DNA of 64,000 nt from Nocardia altamirensis NBRC 108246 (GCF_001612685.1 NZ_BDAY01000029.1:62001-126000), one strand, 5' to 3'. Positions 49,802 to 58,158 are shown, counted from the first letter of the stretch. Program-made: numbers and translations. The notes: a model not told the origin generated them from the letters alone.

Positions 49802-50521
49802 TCATCCCACCTTGGCCAGAGCGGTTTGGCGGCGCTGCGGATTCGTTCGTGAGCGAGGCTTTTTGACGGGTTCGGGTACCGCGCGGCGCAAACTGTCGGC
49901 GGCGGCGATGATGTCGGCGAGGATGCTGCGTAAACCGTATTCGCTGGTGTAGGGGATGGGGTGTTGTCCGGCGGCGCGGCGGCGGTCGGATTCGGCCAGC
50001 GCGGCGGCGGTTTCGTTGATCGAGAGGGGACTGTGCCCCGCGGCAACGATCACGCCTGCCATTGCTCGCCGAAGTTCGGCGTCGGCGGGGGATGCCTCGG
50101 CATCTTGTGCCCGGTACTTGTTCGCGGTTCGGATGATGTTGCGGACGAGGAAGTGCGAGAGGCCGACGTGGTTGGCGACGGCGTTGATCGAGGCGCCGGT
50201 GTCGTCGGCGACGGCGATGACCGCGGCTACTTCGTCCAGGGATTTGGTGGCGGCTACGCCGTGCATCTGTACCCGAGAGGCCAATTCAACGGTGGCCGCC
50301 GGGATCGGATGATCGACCTCGCCTGCCCCATCCGCCATAGCGAGCGCCATGTCCAGGCGCTGCTGTGCGTCGCGAATGTCTTTCGACACCGCGGCCATCG
50401 CGTCCTGGACGGACTGGGCCAGCGTGGCAAGCGTGGTGCGTGCGCCGGTCAATGTGTCCATGGCCGTGCGTAGCTGCAGTTGCGGATCCATCGGTGTCGC
50501 TGCTGCGCGAGTGGTCGCCAA
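49802..50521 (-). CDS. unidentified helical protein with a helix-turn-helix-like segment
   Basis: A 239-residue protein. N-terminal helices (LTGARTTLATLAQSVQDAM) look like a coiled coil. The middle contains TGASINAVANHVGLSHFLVR followed by NIIRTANKY, similar to a short helix-turn-helix. The basic C-terminus (KKPRSRTNPQRRQTALAKVG) could touch DNA. This combination resembles small DNA-binding accessory proteins of plasmids. No partner gene identified. Confidence 0.6.
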   Translation of the reverse strand: MATTRAAATPMDPQLQLRTAMDTLTGARTTLATLAQSVQDAMAAVSKDIRDAQQRLDMALAMADGAGEVDHPIPAATVELASRVQMHGVAATKSLDEVAAVIAVADDTGASINAVANHVGLSHFLVRNIIRTANKYRAQDAEASPADAELRRAMAGVIVAAGHSPLSINETAAALAESDRRRAAGQHPIPYTSEYGLRSILADIIAAADSLRRAVPEPVKKPRSRTNPQRRQTALAKVG

Positions 50522-50672
50522 GGCGTGGTCTCTCCCCTACTTCGTGCCGGTCGGTGAGGTTGTGTCGGTGTCACCCCGCACGAGTTCGCTCACACGTTGC
50601 GGGCCATCGGAGATTCTGTGGGAAAGCCCGGTCACGCACGCCTCGACACGCCGCGAATCGCTGGAGCGCGGT

Positions 50673-51692
50673 TCACGATTGGGTGTCGAGGAACAGCGCC
50701 GGTTCCCGGCTTGCTTGCTCGTAGAGGGCGGCAGCTTCGTCGGCGAACCGGTCGTGGGCGTAGTCCCAGGCGCCGGCCTGCAATCGTTCGCGTGCGGTTT
50801 CACCCGTGTCGCTGAGATCCATACTCGGCGGCAGACTGCGTGTCAGCGCAACGCCTTTGACCAACGTCGGGATGACCACTTCGGCTACATGCCGGTGCAG
50901 CCGGGACAACTCCGCAGCGGGTGCCACCATCGTCATGCCGTCGGGCCGTTCCACCACCACCGCGGTCTGTGCCTCGGCGAACTCGAGCGTTCCTTTCGGC
51001 ACCGTCTCCAGCACCATCCCGACCTCGATCGGCTCGAACTGCCGCGTGCGCGCGGCCGCCGGCGCGCTGTCCATGTTGAACATCGACCGCGCGACACCGA
51101 CCCGGATCGAACGGTGCTTGTCGACATTGGAATACCGCTGCAGCAACACCAGCGGAGCCTCCACGACCGGCGTGATCCCCATCAAGGCGGCCAGTCTCGT
51201 ATCGATCGAGGGCACCGTGCTCGGATCGCAGTGCGGCTGCAGGCTGGCGATGCGCCTACCCAGAACTGTGGCCGCCCCCAGCTCTGGAACTCTGCGCGCC
51301 TTATCTGTATGCCATCGCGCCATCGCCGCCGCGTCGGCGAGCACCGGCATTTCGATGCGCTTGGCCTCGTCCTCGGGCAGTGAGGACCCGCGCGCCTGCT
51401 CCACCAGAAAGTAGAGCGTGTTCTCCATCGCCGAGCGCAGGTGATGGACCGCTTCGCTGAACAGCATGCCCACCAGCGGCGGCACCGGCCGGATCGCCGT
51501 GACCTCGATGTCGAAGGACCCAGGCACTCGTTCGATCTGCGTCAAACCCAGCGGTCCGCGCGCTGACCATCGGCTGACCAGGCGGGCCAGCTCGAGGGCG
51601 GCAGCGTCGGCGCGGGCGAGGCGAAGTGCCACGGCCTCGAGTTCTGGTGGGAGCCAGTCGCAATCGTGCCCGGACGCGGAAGGTTTGCTCAT
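50673..51692 (-). CDS. unidentified 339-residue protein
   Basis: A soluble protein with a helical block PPLVGMLFSEAVHHLRSAME then NTLYFLVEQARG, seen in several uncharacterised actinomycete and phage proteins, and a later RYSNVDKHRSIRVG motif with conserved-looking Lys-His-Arg (compare HEPN-like families where the catalytic residues are R and H). No confident family. The start MSKPSASGHDCDW has no strong Shine-Dalgarno. It is probably monocistronic. Confidence 0.65.
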   Translation of the reverse strand: MSKPSASGHDCDWLPPELEAVALRLARADAAALELARLVSRWSARGPLGLTQIERVPGSFDIEVTAIRPVPPLVGMLFSEAVHHLRSAMENTLYFLVEQARGSSLPEDEAKRIEMPVLADAAAMARWHTDKARRVPELGAATVLGRRIASLQPHCDPSTVPSIDTRLAALMGITPVVEAPLVLLQRYSNVDKHRSIRVGVARSMFNMDSAPAAARTRQFEPIEVGMVLETVPKGTLEFAEAQTAVVVERPDGMTMVAPAAELSRLHRHVAEVVIPTLVKGVALTRSLPPSMDLSDTGETARERLQAGAWDYAHDRFADEAAALYEQASREPALFLDTQS

Positions 51693-51797
51693 GGGATTGA
51701 TCGTCGTCCGATCTGCTGCGCATAGCCACAGAATTTCCGCTCAAGTGTGTTCGTACCTGCGTCTCCGACGGCTTCCCGGCATCGCGGCAGCTGCGTG

Positions 51798-52124
51798 CTA
51801 TCCGGTCGCCACGGATGGCGCCGTCGGTCCGACCGGATCCAGGGCGCTATCGGCCACGACGATCTCGTATCCGAGGTGCACGGGTCGGATCAGGCGCGGT
51901 GTGGCGACGAGCATCTGCCATCGGGGGCCGTCAGCGAGCAGGTCGTGCTGCCAGGTGATGGTGAGGGGGCCGTGGTCGCCGAGTTCGGCGCGTCCGCGGT
52001 GGAGGTGTGCCTCGCATGCCTGCTGTGCGTCGGGGACGGTGAGGTGGGTCGGTTCCAGCGGCGTGTAGCCATCTGTGTCGGCGTAGCCGGCGCGGTATCG
52101 CAGCGGTGCGGCGCTGTCGGTCAT
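51798..52124 (-). CDS. unidentified 108-residue protein
   Basis: Begins MTDSAAPLRYRAGYADTDGY and contains LHRGRAELGDHGPLTITWQH then GPRWQMLVATPRLI, a small mixed alpha-beta fold. It follows the gene at 52222-52782 on the same strand after about 100 bp. The function cannot be named. Confidence 0.6.
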   Translation of the reverse strand: MTDSAAPLRYRAGYADTDGYTPLEPTHLTVPDAQQACEAHLHRGRAELGDHGPLTITWQHDLLADGPRWQMLVATPRLIRPVHLGYEIVVADSALDPVGPTAPSVATG

Positions 52125-52221
52125 GAGGGTTGATCGTAGCCGCAGGCAGTGATGGCGGCGGAACATCGGCCAACACGGGAAATCTTTGGAAAAGTCTGGA
52201 ACACAACGGGATTCGCGCGCG

Positions 52222-52782
52222 TCAGTCCGGCGGGAAGGCGTCGTCGGGCAGGGGGAACGAGAGGGTGATGGGGGCGTGGGGGTCGGTGGGGTGCGGTCCG
52301 GTGGGGATGTGCAGGCACCCGGGGGCGGGGTCGCCTCCTTGGAATACGTTGGGTCCGTCCGCGCTGGCCAGCAGCAGGGCGGTTTGCAGGCTGATGTCGG
52401 TGTCGTCGCGGTCGAAGGCGATCGAGGCTGCCAGCGCTCCGGCGGGTCCGGGGTAGGGCAGCAGTGGGTACTGCTCGCCGTGGAAGTCGTTGACGGTCCC
52501 GCTGAATTCGCGCGAATACCCGTGCAGTTCGGCGGCGTAGAGCCCGGCGGGCGATTCGTCCTCGGTGAGTATGGAAGTTCGGCTGCTCCATGCGAATCCC
52601 AGCAACAGTGCGGCACGATATTCAGGTTCGGCTGTGTTCCAGTCGGGTTCGAGATCGGCAGCGGCGGTCTGCCACTGGCCGTCGTGGTCGAGCAGGACCG
52701 ACCCGATGCGGTAGTGCAGCGCGGTGAGCGCGTCCACGTGCGCAGCAAGGCCGGGTTCGCTGCGGCCGAAGAAGGCGTTCAT
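52222..52782 (-). CDS. unidentified 186-residue protein with a decayed paralogue at 30.6 kb
   Basis: Begins MNAFFGRSEPGLAAHVDAL and contains YRAALLLGFAWSSRTSIL, then SPAGLYAAELHGYSREF, and a Pro-rich C-terminus. A fragment of a close relative lies at 30569-30706. It is soluble and has no known motif. The duplicated family suggests an accessory trait of this element type. Confidence 0.68.
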   Translation of the reverse strand: MNAFFGRSEPGLAAHVDALTALHYRIGSVLLDHDGQWQTAAADLEPDWNTAEPEYRAALLLGFAWSSRTSILTEDESPAGLYAAELHGYSREFSGTVNDFHGEQYPLLPYPGPAGALAASIAFDRDDTDISLQTALLLASADGPNVFQGGDPAPGCLHIPTGPHPTDPHAPITLSFPLPDDAFPPD

Positions 52783-52951
52783 GTGCGAACCCTATTCCTG
52801 GCTATCGGCCAGTTGCCTGGGAATCGGTGAAGTTCTGGCGAATCGTTATCGCTGGTGTGCCCGGACTATCGGCTGGAGTGCGGGGTGCGAAAGATGGTGA
52901 GCGCGTTAGGCGCTGGGGTTCAGGAAGAGCAGGCGAGGGAGTGTCTCATCT

Positions 52952-52999
52952 ACGTGAACAGGTCCGCCCCATGGACTTCCGAGGCGGGCCTGTTCACGT
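52952..52999. terminator. 17-bp stem hairpin, terminator candidate
   Basis: ACGTGAACAGGTCCGCC pairs with GGCGGGCCTGTTCACGT; one position is a T-G wobble, the other 16 pair exactly, and the loop is 14 bases. It lies 33 bases beyond the stop of the minus-strand gene at 53032, as a terminator would. The length is also that of a recombination or protein-binding site. Confidence 0.6.
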
Positions 53000-53031
53000 G
53001 GTGTTGGCAGCGCGACGCTGGTATTCGGGTA

Positions 53032-53262
53032 CTACTTTGCGCGCAGCCTGCCGAGCAGTTGTTCAGCCTCGGCGGTACGTACGAGGCGCCACACGTGGCT
53101 GCGTTGCCACCTGGGCCGGCCAGCCGGTGTTGTGATGCCCTTGGTGTTGAGCGCGGTGCTGATGGCGTCGTAGGTCATGCCGTTGTGCCGCATGGTCACA
53201 ACGCGGCGCAACACGGGGCGAGGGCACAGCATCGGCCGACCCCTTTTTCTGTTGGTGCTCAT
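53032..53262 (-). CDS. recombinase-domain-like small protein
   Basis: A 76-residue basic protein: MRHNGMTYDAISTALNTKGI, then TTPAGRPRWQRSHVWRLVRT. This is the 'recombinase' domain found after the catalytic domain of large serine recombinases (pattern A-x-x-LN-x-x-GI-x-TP-x-G-x-x-W). No catalytic serine domain is present, so it is either a DNA-binding regulator or a trimmed recombinase. Its start overlaps the stop of the small membrane-protein gene (ATGA). Confidence 0.75.
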   Translation of the reverse strand: MSTNRKRGRPMLCPRPVLRRVVTMRHNGMTYDAISTALNTKGITTPAGRPRWQRSHVWRLVRTAEAEQLLGRLRAK

Positions 53263-53477
53263 CGCTGGCCACCCCGCCCGCCTCGACGCAACGCGTCGAG
53301 GAGATCACCCAGAATCAGCCGCGCTCGGGCGCTGCGTTTCTGGTCGCCGAGAAGCGCGATCATGGCGGCCGCGGCCACCAGTCCGGTGATGGTGAGGATG
53401 GGCACCAGCAGCGCCGCGAGGGTTATAGCGCTGATGCCGGGCCCGGTGGCCAGGAGCATAGCGATGGAAAAGTACAC
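53259..53477 (-). CDS. small membrane protein coupled to the recombinase-domain gene
   Basis: A 72-residue protein with two hydrophobic segments (IAMLLATGPGISAITLAALL, PILTITGLVAAAAMIALLG) and a basic C-terminus. Its stop overlaps the next start by 4 bases. Function unknown. Confidence 0.6.
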   Translation of the reverse strand: MYFSIAMLLATGPGISAITLAALLVPILTITGLVAAAAMIALLGDQKRSARARLILGDLLDALRRGGRGGQR

Positions 53478-53520
53478 GGAGGTCTCCGATTGAAGGATCG
53501 CGAGACCGCGTGCGTCGGTT

Positions 53521-54210
53521 CTAAGCGCGCACGAGTCCCACTGGTCGACATGAATGTTGGGTCGACCAGTGGGTGTTGGGGCCGCGGGTGAGGTGGCCGC
53601 GTGCGGTGACGAGTCTGCCCGGCGGCTCGGAAAGGCGTCGATGGCTGTGGTGCAGTACGGCTTTCACGAACTCGGCGAGGTGCTCGTCGGCCGAGAGGCA
53701 GTAGCAGCGGTCGGTGGGGAGCTTGTCGTGGAGGCCGGTTACCTGAGATGGCTGGAACGGGTCGATGTTGTCGGCTAGCCACCATCCGGCTTCACCGCGG
53801 CGGCGGGTGATGACGTTGTCGAAGACCGTGCGGATTCGGTCGAGGCCGAGCAGAGTCTGTGTGCTCGGCATCCCGGGAAACCCGCTGTGGCGCATCGCTC
53901 GCTGTACTGGGGCGTCCCAGTTCGGGGCAGTGGCGTACTGGGTGACGCGGGCAAGGACGGCGAGACCGTGGACCTCGCCGAGATGGGTGAGCCCGGTCAG
54001 CTGGGGCAGGTGGACCTGGCCGTAGCGGACGATGCGGGCTGTGGTGGCCTGGTCGAAGAGAGGACGTGTCGGGCTCACCGCTTCTCGCATCGCCGCAGAT
54101 TGCAGTTGCCGCTGGAGCTCTCGCATCCCCGGTGTGTTGTGGAATCGGGCGGCGACTTCGCGCGCAGCACGGACCGCCGTGCGTTGGGCGAGCCCGTCCG
54201 AGTTCGACAT
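53521..54210 (-). CDS. unidentified 229-residue protein, leaderless
   Basis: Begins MSNSDGLAQRTAVRAAREVA; helical, with VARVTQ-like and VRAMRHSGFPGMP segments in the middle and a long non-repetitive C-terminus. The ATG at 54210 lies 6 bases after a TACGCT box; a longer start at 54255 is possible. No family recognised. It is soluble. Confidence 0.6.
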   Translation of the reverse strand: MSNSDGLAQRTAVRAAREVAARFHNTPGMRELQRQLQSAAMREAVSPTRPLFDQATTARIVRYGQVHLPQLTGLTHLGEVHGLAVLARVTQYATAPNWDAPVQRAMRHSGFPGMPSTQTLLGLDRIRTVFDNVITRRRGEAGWWLADNIDPFQPSQVTGLHDKLPTDRCYCLSADEHLAEFVKAVLHHSHRRLSEPPGRLVTARGHLTRGPNTHWSTQHSCRPVGLVRA

Positions 54211-54429
54211 GGGAAGAGCGTAGGTGCCACTGCCGAATGTTCGTATATGCGGCACGCATCGAGGCGGTGCAGCGCGCAGTCGGGACAGTGATTTCGCCTA
54301 TCTATCCCGGTGGCCAGCCACGTCGTGTCGGTGGTGGCCATGAGCCGAGAGGCGGCTCTTGATGGCCACGCTCGTGACTGTGGCGGTCTGATTGGTGGCG
54401 TTGTGAAGCACACCGAGGGTCTGAGAGTT

Positions 54430-54753
54430 CTATCCCGAATTTCTTCGCTGATACTTGCTGGAACCGGTCGTGTGGAATTTACCGCAGGGGCATTCATATG
54501 CTCGAGATGGTCCGTGACCACGGCTCTGCCATACTTTGCGAATTGCCGCGTTTGCGGCTTCTTTGGTTTGGTAGGACGGCTTGTCCGGAGTAGGGCATGC
54601 AGCTTTAGGTTTTGCGGTGACGTTCGCGATGTGTTTCTTCAAACGGCGTCGGGCCAACTTTGCAGTCTGCCGGATAAAGTTCCTGCCACATACGCAGAAT
54701 ATGTGCCATTCCCCGGACTCCAGCTCCTTAAGCTCGTGCACCTCATGCTCCAC
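54430..54753 (-). CDS. small double zinc-motif protein
   Basis: A 107-residue protein. Two Cys motifs: FCVCGRNFIRQTAKL near the N-terminus and YECPCGKFHTTG near the C-terminus. The second, CxCGxFHxT, is common in small phage and plasmid proteins that pair with YRCPxCGxWHLT-type sequences. The middle is basic (KLARRRLKKHIANVTAKP). It may bind nucleic acid. The start is GTG at 54753. Confidence 0.65.
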   Translation of the reverse strand: MEHEVHELKELESGEWHIFCVCGRNFIRQTAKLARRRLKKHIANVTAKPKAACPTPDKPSYQTKEAANAAIRKVWQSRGHGPSRAYECPCGKFHTTGSSKYQRRNSG

Positions 54754-54914
54754 CCCCCGAACGCTAGCACCAACCCAGCGCAGGCGGGCAGAGGTCCGTT
54801 CGAGCGCCGCTGTCGAGAGCGAGCGCAGTCGAAAGCTGCTCGGAATCATGACAGTTCGCGTGAATCGTGTGGTGGTCGAGCACCACGCACGGAGCAAGAA
54901 TTGTTGAATGCGTC

Positions 54915-54999
54915 AGGCGGGGAAGAGAGAAGCCCCGGAGCATCTTGGCTCCGGGGCGTTCCCATGTGTTTTCGCGGCAGCTCTTGTCTCCCGCATTCG
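54915..54999 (-). ncRNA. candidate short transcript, about 80 nt
   Basis: TATAGT on the minus strand (55006-55011) is followed after about 50 bases by the hairpin GCCCCGGAGC/GCTCCGGGGC (54932-54957) and a pyrimidine tract TTCTCTCTTC. A promoter so close to a terminator is a usual small-RNA layout. No good -35 element is visible. An alternative is that the hairpin ends the upstream minus-strand operon (58033-55157), and the short open frame is chance. Confidence 0.3.
54932..54957 (-). terminator. perfect 10-bp hairpin with T-rich tail
   Basis: GCCCCGGAGC and GCTCCGGGGC enclose a 6-base loop; on the minus strand TTCTCTCTTC follows. It lies 200 bp beyond the last gene of the 58033-55157 operon. 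Confidence 0.75.
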
Positions 55000-55156
55000 A
55001 CACTGACTATACCCTCTTGCAAAGTTGTAAACGAAGTCGTGCCTGCGGAGGCGTATCGGGGCGCCCCTGATACGGAGGGGCCGACGGCAGCCCCTGGAGG
55101 AATGCCTGCTGCCCCTTGGTTCGTGCCGGCCGATGGATGGCGGCGGCCATCGGCAC

Positions 55157-55855
55157 TCATCGAGGCCGGGGTGCGCAGTGGGTGCAGGCGAGGCTGTCGG
55201 CGGGGTGGGGTCCTTGGTCGACCGGGGTGACGGTGGTGGCGCCGTGGCGTTTGCGCACGACGACTCGGCGCCAGGGCACCCAGTGCTCGGTGGAGACGTG
55301 GTTGATGGGCAGGTCGAGGACCCGGCCACGGCATGCGATGCATCTTCCGTAGGTCAGCGGGCTGTTCACGAACTGCTCGATGACGGTTCCGGTCGCGACG
55401 GGTGCGAGAGCGAGAGCGAGGCCGGGACCGATGCGTTGTGAGCGTTGGGGTTCGGGGAGATGGTCGTAGAGATACGGGTCGTAGTCGCGGTCGACCACGG
55501 CGCCAGGGCCGAGGATGGTCCCGGCGAGGCGGTCGAGTGTTTCCTGCATGTAGTTGTAGGGCGCGCTGACGAGTTGCTCGTGCGGGGTGCCGATAGCGAC
55601 TCGGCCGGGCCGGAACACGAGCCGGTAGGCCTGGTCGAGTCGAATCCCGGTCTGGCCGAGGGTGACGACCTCGCCGGTGACCGGACACAGGAAGCGGCCG
55701 CGGTTGGGTCCGGGCCGGCCGTTGTAGAGCCAGCTGCCGCAGTCGCAGCGGTGGTTGGCGATCTTGTCGTGGCGGGGCAGGCGCAGAGTGTAGGTCGCCT
55801 CGCAGCGTAGGCAGCGGGCGCTGAGCCCACCGCCGGTGTCAGGGGGGTATTGCAT
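55157..55855 (-). CDS. unidentified protein with several Cys motifs
   Basis: A 232-residue protein. CxxC-type motifs: ARCLRCEATY, HRCDCGSWLYN in the N-terminal region, GRCIACRGR and ACTHC in the C-terminal half; four metal sites or two ribbons are possible. The middle includes YDPYLYDHLPEPQRSQ. It is the last gene of a minus-strand run of small genes (58033-55157). Probably nucleic-acid or metal binding. No family named. Confidence 0.68.
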   Translation of the reverse strand: MQYPPDTGGGLSARCLRCEATYTLRLPRHDKIANHRCDCGSWLYNGRPGPNRGRFLCPVTGEVVTLGQTGIRLDQAYRLVFRPGRVAIGTPHEQLVSAPYNYMQETLDRLAGTILGPGAVVDRDYDPYLYDHLPEPQRSQRIGPGLALALAPVATGTVIEQFVNSPLTYGRCIACRGRVLDLPINHVSTEHWVPWRRVVVRKRHGATTVTPVDQGPHPADSLACTHCAPRPR

Positions 55856-55871
55856 TGTGGCGCTCCTGGAT

Positions 55872-56108
55872 TCAGTCGGTGGGGTGGGCGTGGAGTACCT
55901 GCTTTCCGAGTTCGGTGACCCGGATGAGCTGGCCTTCGGGCGTCGTGTCGTCGAGGGTGACCAGGGCGTCGTCGATGAGCCGGTCGAGGTGGGTTCGGGA
56001 GACGCCGTTACCCGGTTTGTCAGGGGTGCGGTAGACGTGAACGTCCTGGGCAGCGAAGCGGCGCAAATAGATTCGGCCGCCCTTGGTGGTGCGGGGCAGA
56101 TCGGTCAT
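55872..56108 (-). CDS. small winged-helix-like protein
   Basis: A 78-residue basic-to-acidic protein: GVSRTHLDRLIDDALVTLDD, then EGQLIRVTELGKQVLH, the helix-wing pattern of small winged helices. It is likely a DNA-binding regulator or accessory protein. It sits between two unknown genes in the same direction. Confidence 0.62.
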   Translation of the reverse strand: MTDLPRTTKGGRIYLRRFAAQDVHVYRTPDKPGNGVSRTHLDRLIDDALVTLDDTTPEGQLIRVTELGKQVLHAHPTD

Positions 56109-56174
56109 CGGGGTTCCTCCTGGTGGTTGTGCGGATGGGTTGGTGGGAGTTGCAGCGGCGGGTCGTTGTGGCGG

Positions 56175-56795
56175 TCACGGCAGGGCGTCGGGGTCGCGTT
56201 CGAGCCAGAATCCGGGGCCGTGGTGGTCGTGGTGGGCTCGGCCGATGCGCCATCCGCGTAGGCGGGCGAGCTCGTCCCAGGTCCAGGTGGCGTGCGGGCC
56301 GTGCAGACCGGTGGCCGGGTCCTCGACGAGGTGCGGGGTGTCTTCGCCTTGGGTGCGCAGGCCTTGGCCGATGAGTCGGGTGGTGACACGGACGAGGACG
56401 CGGTCAGAGTCTGTGTGCAGGGTTCTCGTCGGGGCGGTGAGAATCGGGCAGGTCTGGCAGTCCGGGCCGTCGTGCTGGCCCCATCGGCGGGGCCGGATGC
56501 ACGGGTTGTAGGGCCCCCACTGCGCGATGCGGGTGTCACGCATGGTGTCGTGCAGGGCGGGGTAGCGGCGCGGCCGCAGCGCGCACTGGGCGGCGAGGGC
56601 GCCGTAGTGGGCGCCGAGTGTGAGCCGGTTCCAGCCCTGCCCGTCGGGTCGGGCGGGTGGAGGTTCGGGAGCGGGGAGGTAGAGAGGCACGAGATCGTCT
56701 CCTGCACTGAGTGTTTCGGATAGAAGTCGATCGGTTCCCAGCAGCGCGGTCGAGGCCGAGTAGGTGTCGCGCCAGCGCTGGACTACGGTGCTCAC
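56175..56795 (-). CDS. unidentified 206-residue protein
   Basis: Begins MSTVVQRWRDTYSASTALLG and contains QHDGPDCQTCPILTAPT, a Cys pair region, and a tryptophan-rich C-terminus (TWTWDELARLRGWRIG, HGPGFWLERD). The GTG start overlaps the stop of the DUF6884-like gene (GTGA), so the two are translated together. No family recognised. Confidence 0.65.
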   Translation of the reverse strand: MSTVVQRWRDTYSASTALLGTDRLLSETLSAGDDLVPLYLPAPEPPPARPDGQGWNRLTLGAHYGALAAQCALRPRRYPALHDTMRDTRIAQWGPYNPCIRPRRWGQHDGPDCQTCPILTAPTRTLHTDSDRVLVRVTTRLIGQGLRTQGEDTPHLVEDPATGLHGPHATWTWDELARLRGWRIGRAHHDHHGPGFWLERDPDALP

Positions 56796-57256
56796 CGCGC
56801 ACGCCCGCGGTCGGTGTCGGTGGCGGCGGCAGTAGAGGCGGCGGCGATGGTGGTGGTGGTGGCGGTGCTGGTGGCGATCTGGTTGAGGCGTTGGTACTGC
56901 TCGCCGAGGCCGCGGGTGCCGGTGAGCGGGGTGATGGCGTCGGCCCAGATCTGGCGGGCGATGTGGGCGTAGGTGTTTCCGGCGAGCACGATGACCGGGG
57001 TGCGCTCGGGCAGGGCGAGTTGGCGGGCCTGGTCGCGGAGTTGGTCGACGGTGATCGCGCCGGGGGCGTCGATGCGCTGGTTGTAGGGGGCGATCTCGGT
57101 GGCTGGGTCGAGCAGTCCGTGCCGGCCGGACAGGATTCTCACCCGCTCAGGTGTGGTGATCTGGTGTGCGGCGCGCAGCGCCAGGCGAGTCATTCGGCCG
57201 GTGTAGAGGCGTGCGGCCGGTGCGCGGGTGGATAGTTTGCTCGAGCTACAAGCCAA
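56792..57256 (-). CDS. DUF6884-like protein
   Basis: About 154 residues: CSSSKLSTRAPAARLYTGRM, then RILSGRHGLLDPATEIAPYN and LRDQARQLAL. The order C-x3-K, PA-x2-LYTG, S-x-x-HGLL-P, PY is the DUF6884 pattern, a family often found on plasmids and phages, sometimes as a possible nuclease or base-modification factor. The start codon is uncertain: TTG at 57256 is the nearest; the frame runs open upstream to 57559 through non-conserved sequence. The Ala/Thr-rich tail is low complexity. Confidence 0.72.
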   Translation of the reverse strand: MACSSSKLSTRAPAARLYTGRMTRLALRAAHQITTPERVRILSGRHGLLDPATEIAPYNQRIDAPGAITVDQLRDQARQLALPERTPVIVLAGNTYAHIARQIWADAITPLTGTRGLGEQYQRLNQIATSTATTTTIAAASTAAATDTDRGRAR

Positions 57257-57390
57257 AGCGCGCGGGTTCCGAAATTCTCGGAGGGTCAGATGCCCGAACC
57301 CGTGCCTACTTCTCGCCACTGTATTGGTAGCCAGGCCGGGTTCGACCAAGTTGCGGGCCGTCTTCCTTTCGCCTTCCGCCGGATACGGGG

Positions 57391-57648
57391 TCACCGGGGG
57401 CGCTGCTCGCTGATGTATTCGGCAGCGACTTGCAGGTCGGCTACGGGTGCAATGATTCCGCTGGGGCCGTTGACGATCGTTTCGTTCGGATTGTCGAGGC
57501 GGCAAACGGTCCAGCCTTCGAGGAGCTGGTTTGTCCGCTTGTCGTAGGCGCTGAACCATTCACGTTTGCGCCAGTAGCCGTGGGCGCCGCGAAGCTCAGG
57601 GACCTCGATGAGATCGCAGGTGTCCTGAGTGAATACGACATCATTCAT
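57391..57648 (-). CDS. unidentified 85-residue protein
   Basis: Begins MNDVVFTQDTCDLIEVPELR and continues YWRKREWFSAYDKRTNQLL and VNGPSGIIAPVADLQVAAEY, a small single-domain fold. Its translation start follows sequence of the frameshifted gene upstream with similar order. Part of the 58033-55157 run. Confidence 0.6.
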   Translation of the reverse strand: MNDVVFTQDTCDLIEVPELRGAHGYWRKREWFSAYDKRTNQLLEGWTVCRLDNPNETIVNGPSGIIAPVADLQVAAEYISEQRPR

Positions 57649-57699
57649 AATTCATGGTTCCTTTGCTGGGGGCAGCGAACGGACTGCGGCAACCTCTGG

Positions 57700-58033
57700 T
57701 CAGACCAGGTTGCGGACGTGAGCGTCTTTCTCGGCGGCGGTGCGGGTCGGGAAGTCGTAGTGGCCGCGCTCGAGCAGGAAGTCGTCCTTGTCGTCCCGGT
57801 AGATCAGGGTGTGGTTGCTGAAGGCGCTGTTGGTGCGGGTGAGTGCAGCAGCAAGGGCGTAGGTGTGGTGCTCGAAGCTGCCGCCGTCGAATCGGGTGAT
57901 CTCCAGGATCTCGATGCCAGGCGAACCGCTGAGGTGCCTTGGCGCGGAACTTCGCTTCGGTGATCCGCGCGTCACCGGTTTCCGTGACGACGCTGGTAGC
58001 GACGCGTGCGGCGGAGTGATTCTGTGTAGTCAT
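57700..58033 (-). pseudogene. gene with a frameshift, first of the small-gene run
   Basis: From ATG at 58033 (AAGGAG 8 bases upstream) the frame reads MTTQNHSAARVATSVVTETG and ITEAKFRAKAP. Coding quality then moves to the next frame near 57940: GIEILEITRFDGGSFEHHTY, ending AEKDAHVRNLV at 57700. One extra base separates the two halves. The intact protein would have about 110 residues. It is either a real mutation, a +1 frameshift, or a sequence error. The promoter region contains the repeated operator. Confidence 0.55.
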
Positions 58034-58072
58034 CCGGCCAATCTCCTTGTCAATTCCTGCAATTCCGGCCTA

Positions 58073-58144
58073 GGTGTACGTACACCCTAACAATAGGTGT
58101 ACGTACACCACAAGGGGTTGCTACTCTCGTGCTGTACGTACACC
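58073..58144. promoter_or_regulatory. three-copy operator array GGTGTACGTACACC
   Basis: Perfect 14-bp palindromes lie at 58073-58086 and 58096-58109 (centres 23 bp apart). A third copy with one mismatch, GCTGTACGTACACC, lies at 58131-58144 (35 bp on). The array is in the divergent region between the minus-strand gene run and the small regulator at 58159, overlapping a TACTCT -10 candidate (58122-58127). It is a convincing autoregulatory operator array. Confidence 0.8.
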
Positions 58145-58158
58145 TAGGATGTGGAGCG

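Larger units (their letters stand above)
54754..55156. other. 403-bp spacer with a candidate small-RNA unit
   Basis: No protein-coding gene is well supported. A 27-codon minus-strand frame (MRETRAAAKTHGN) exists between 54996 and 54913. A TATAGT box and a perfect terminator hairpin are listed separately. Confidence 0.45.
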
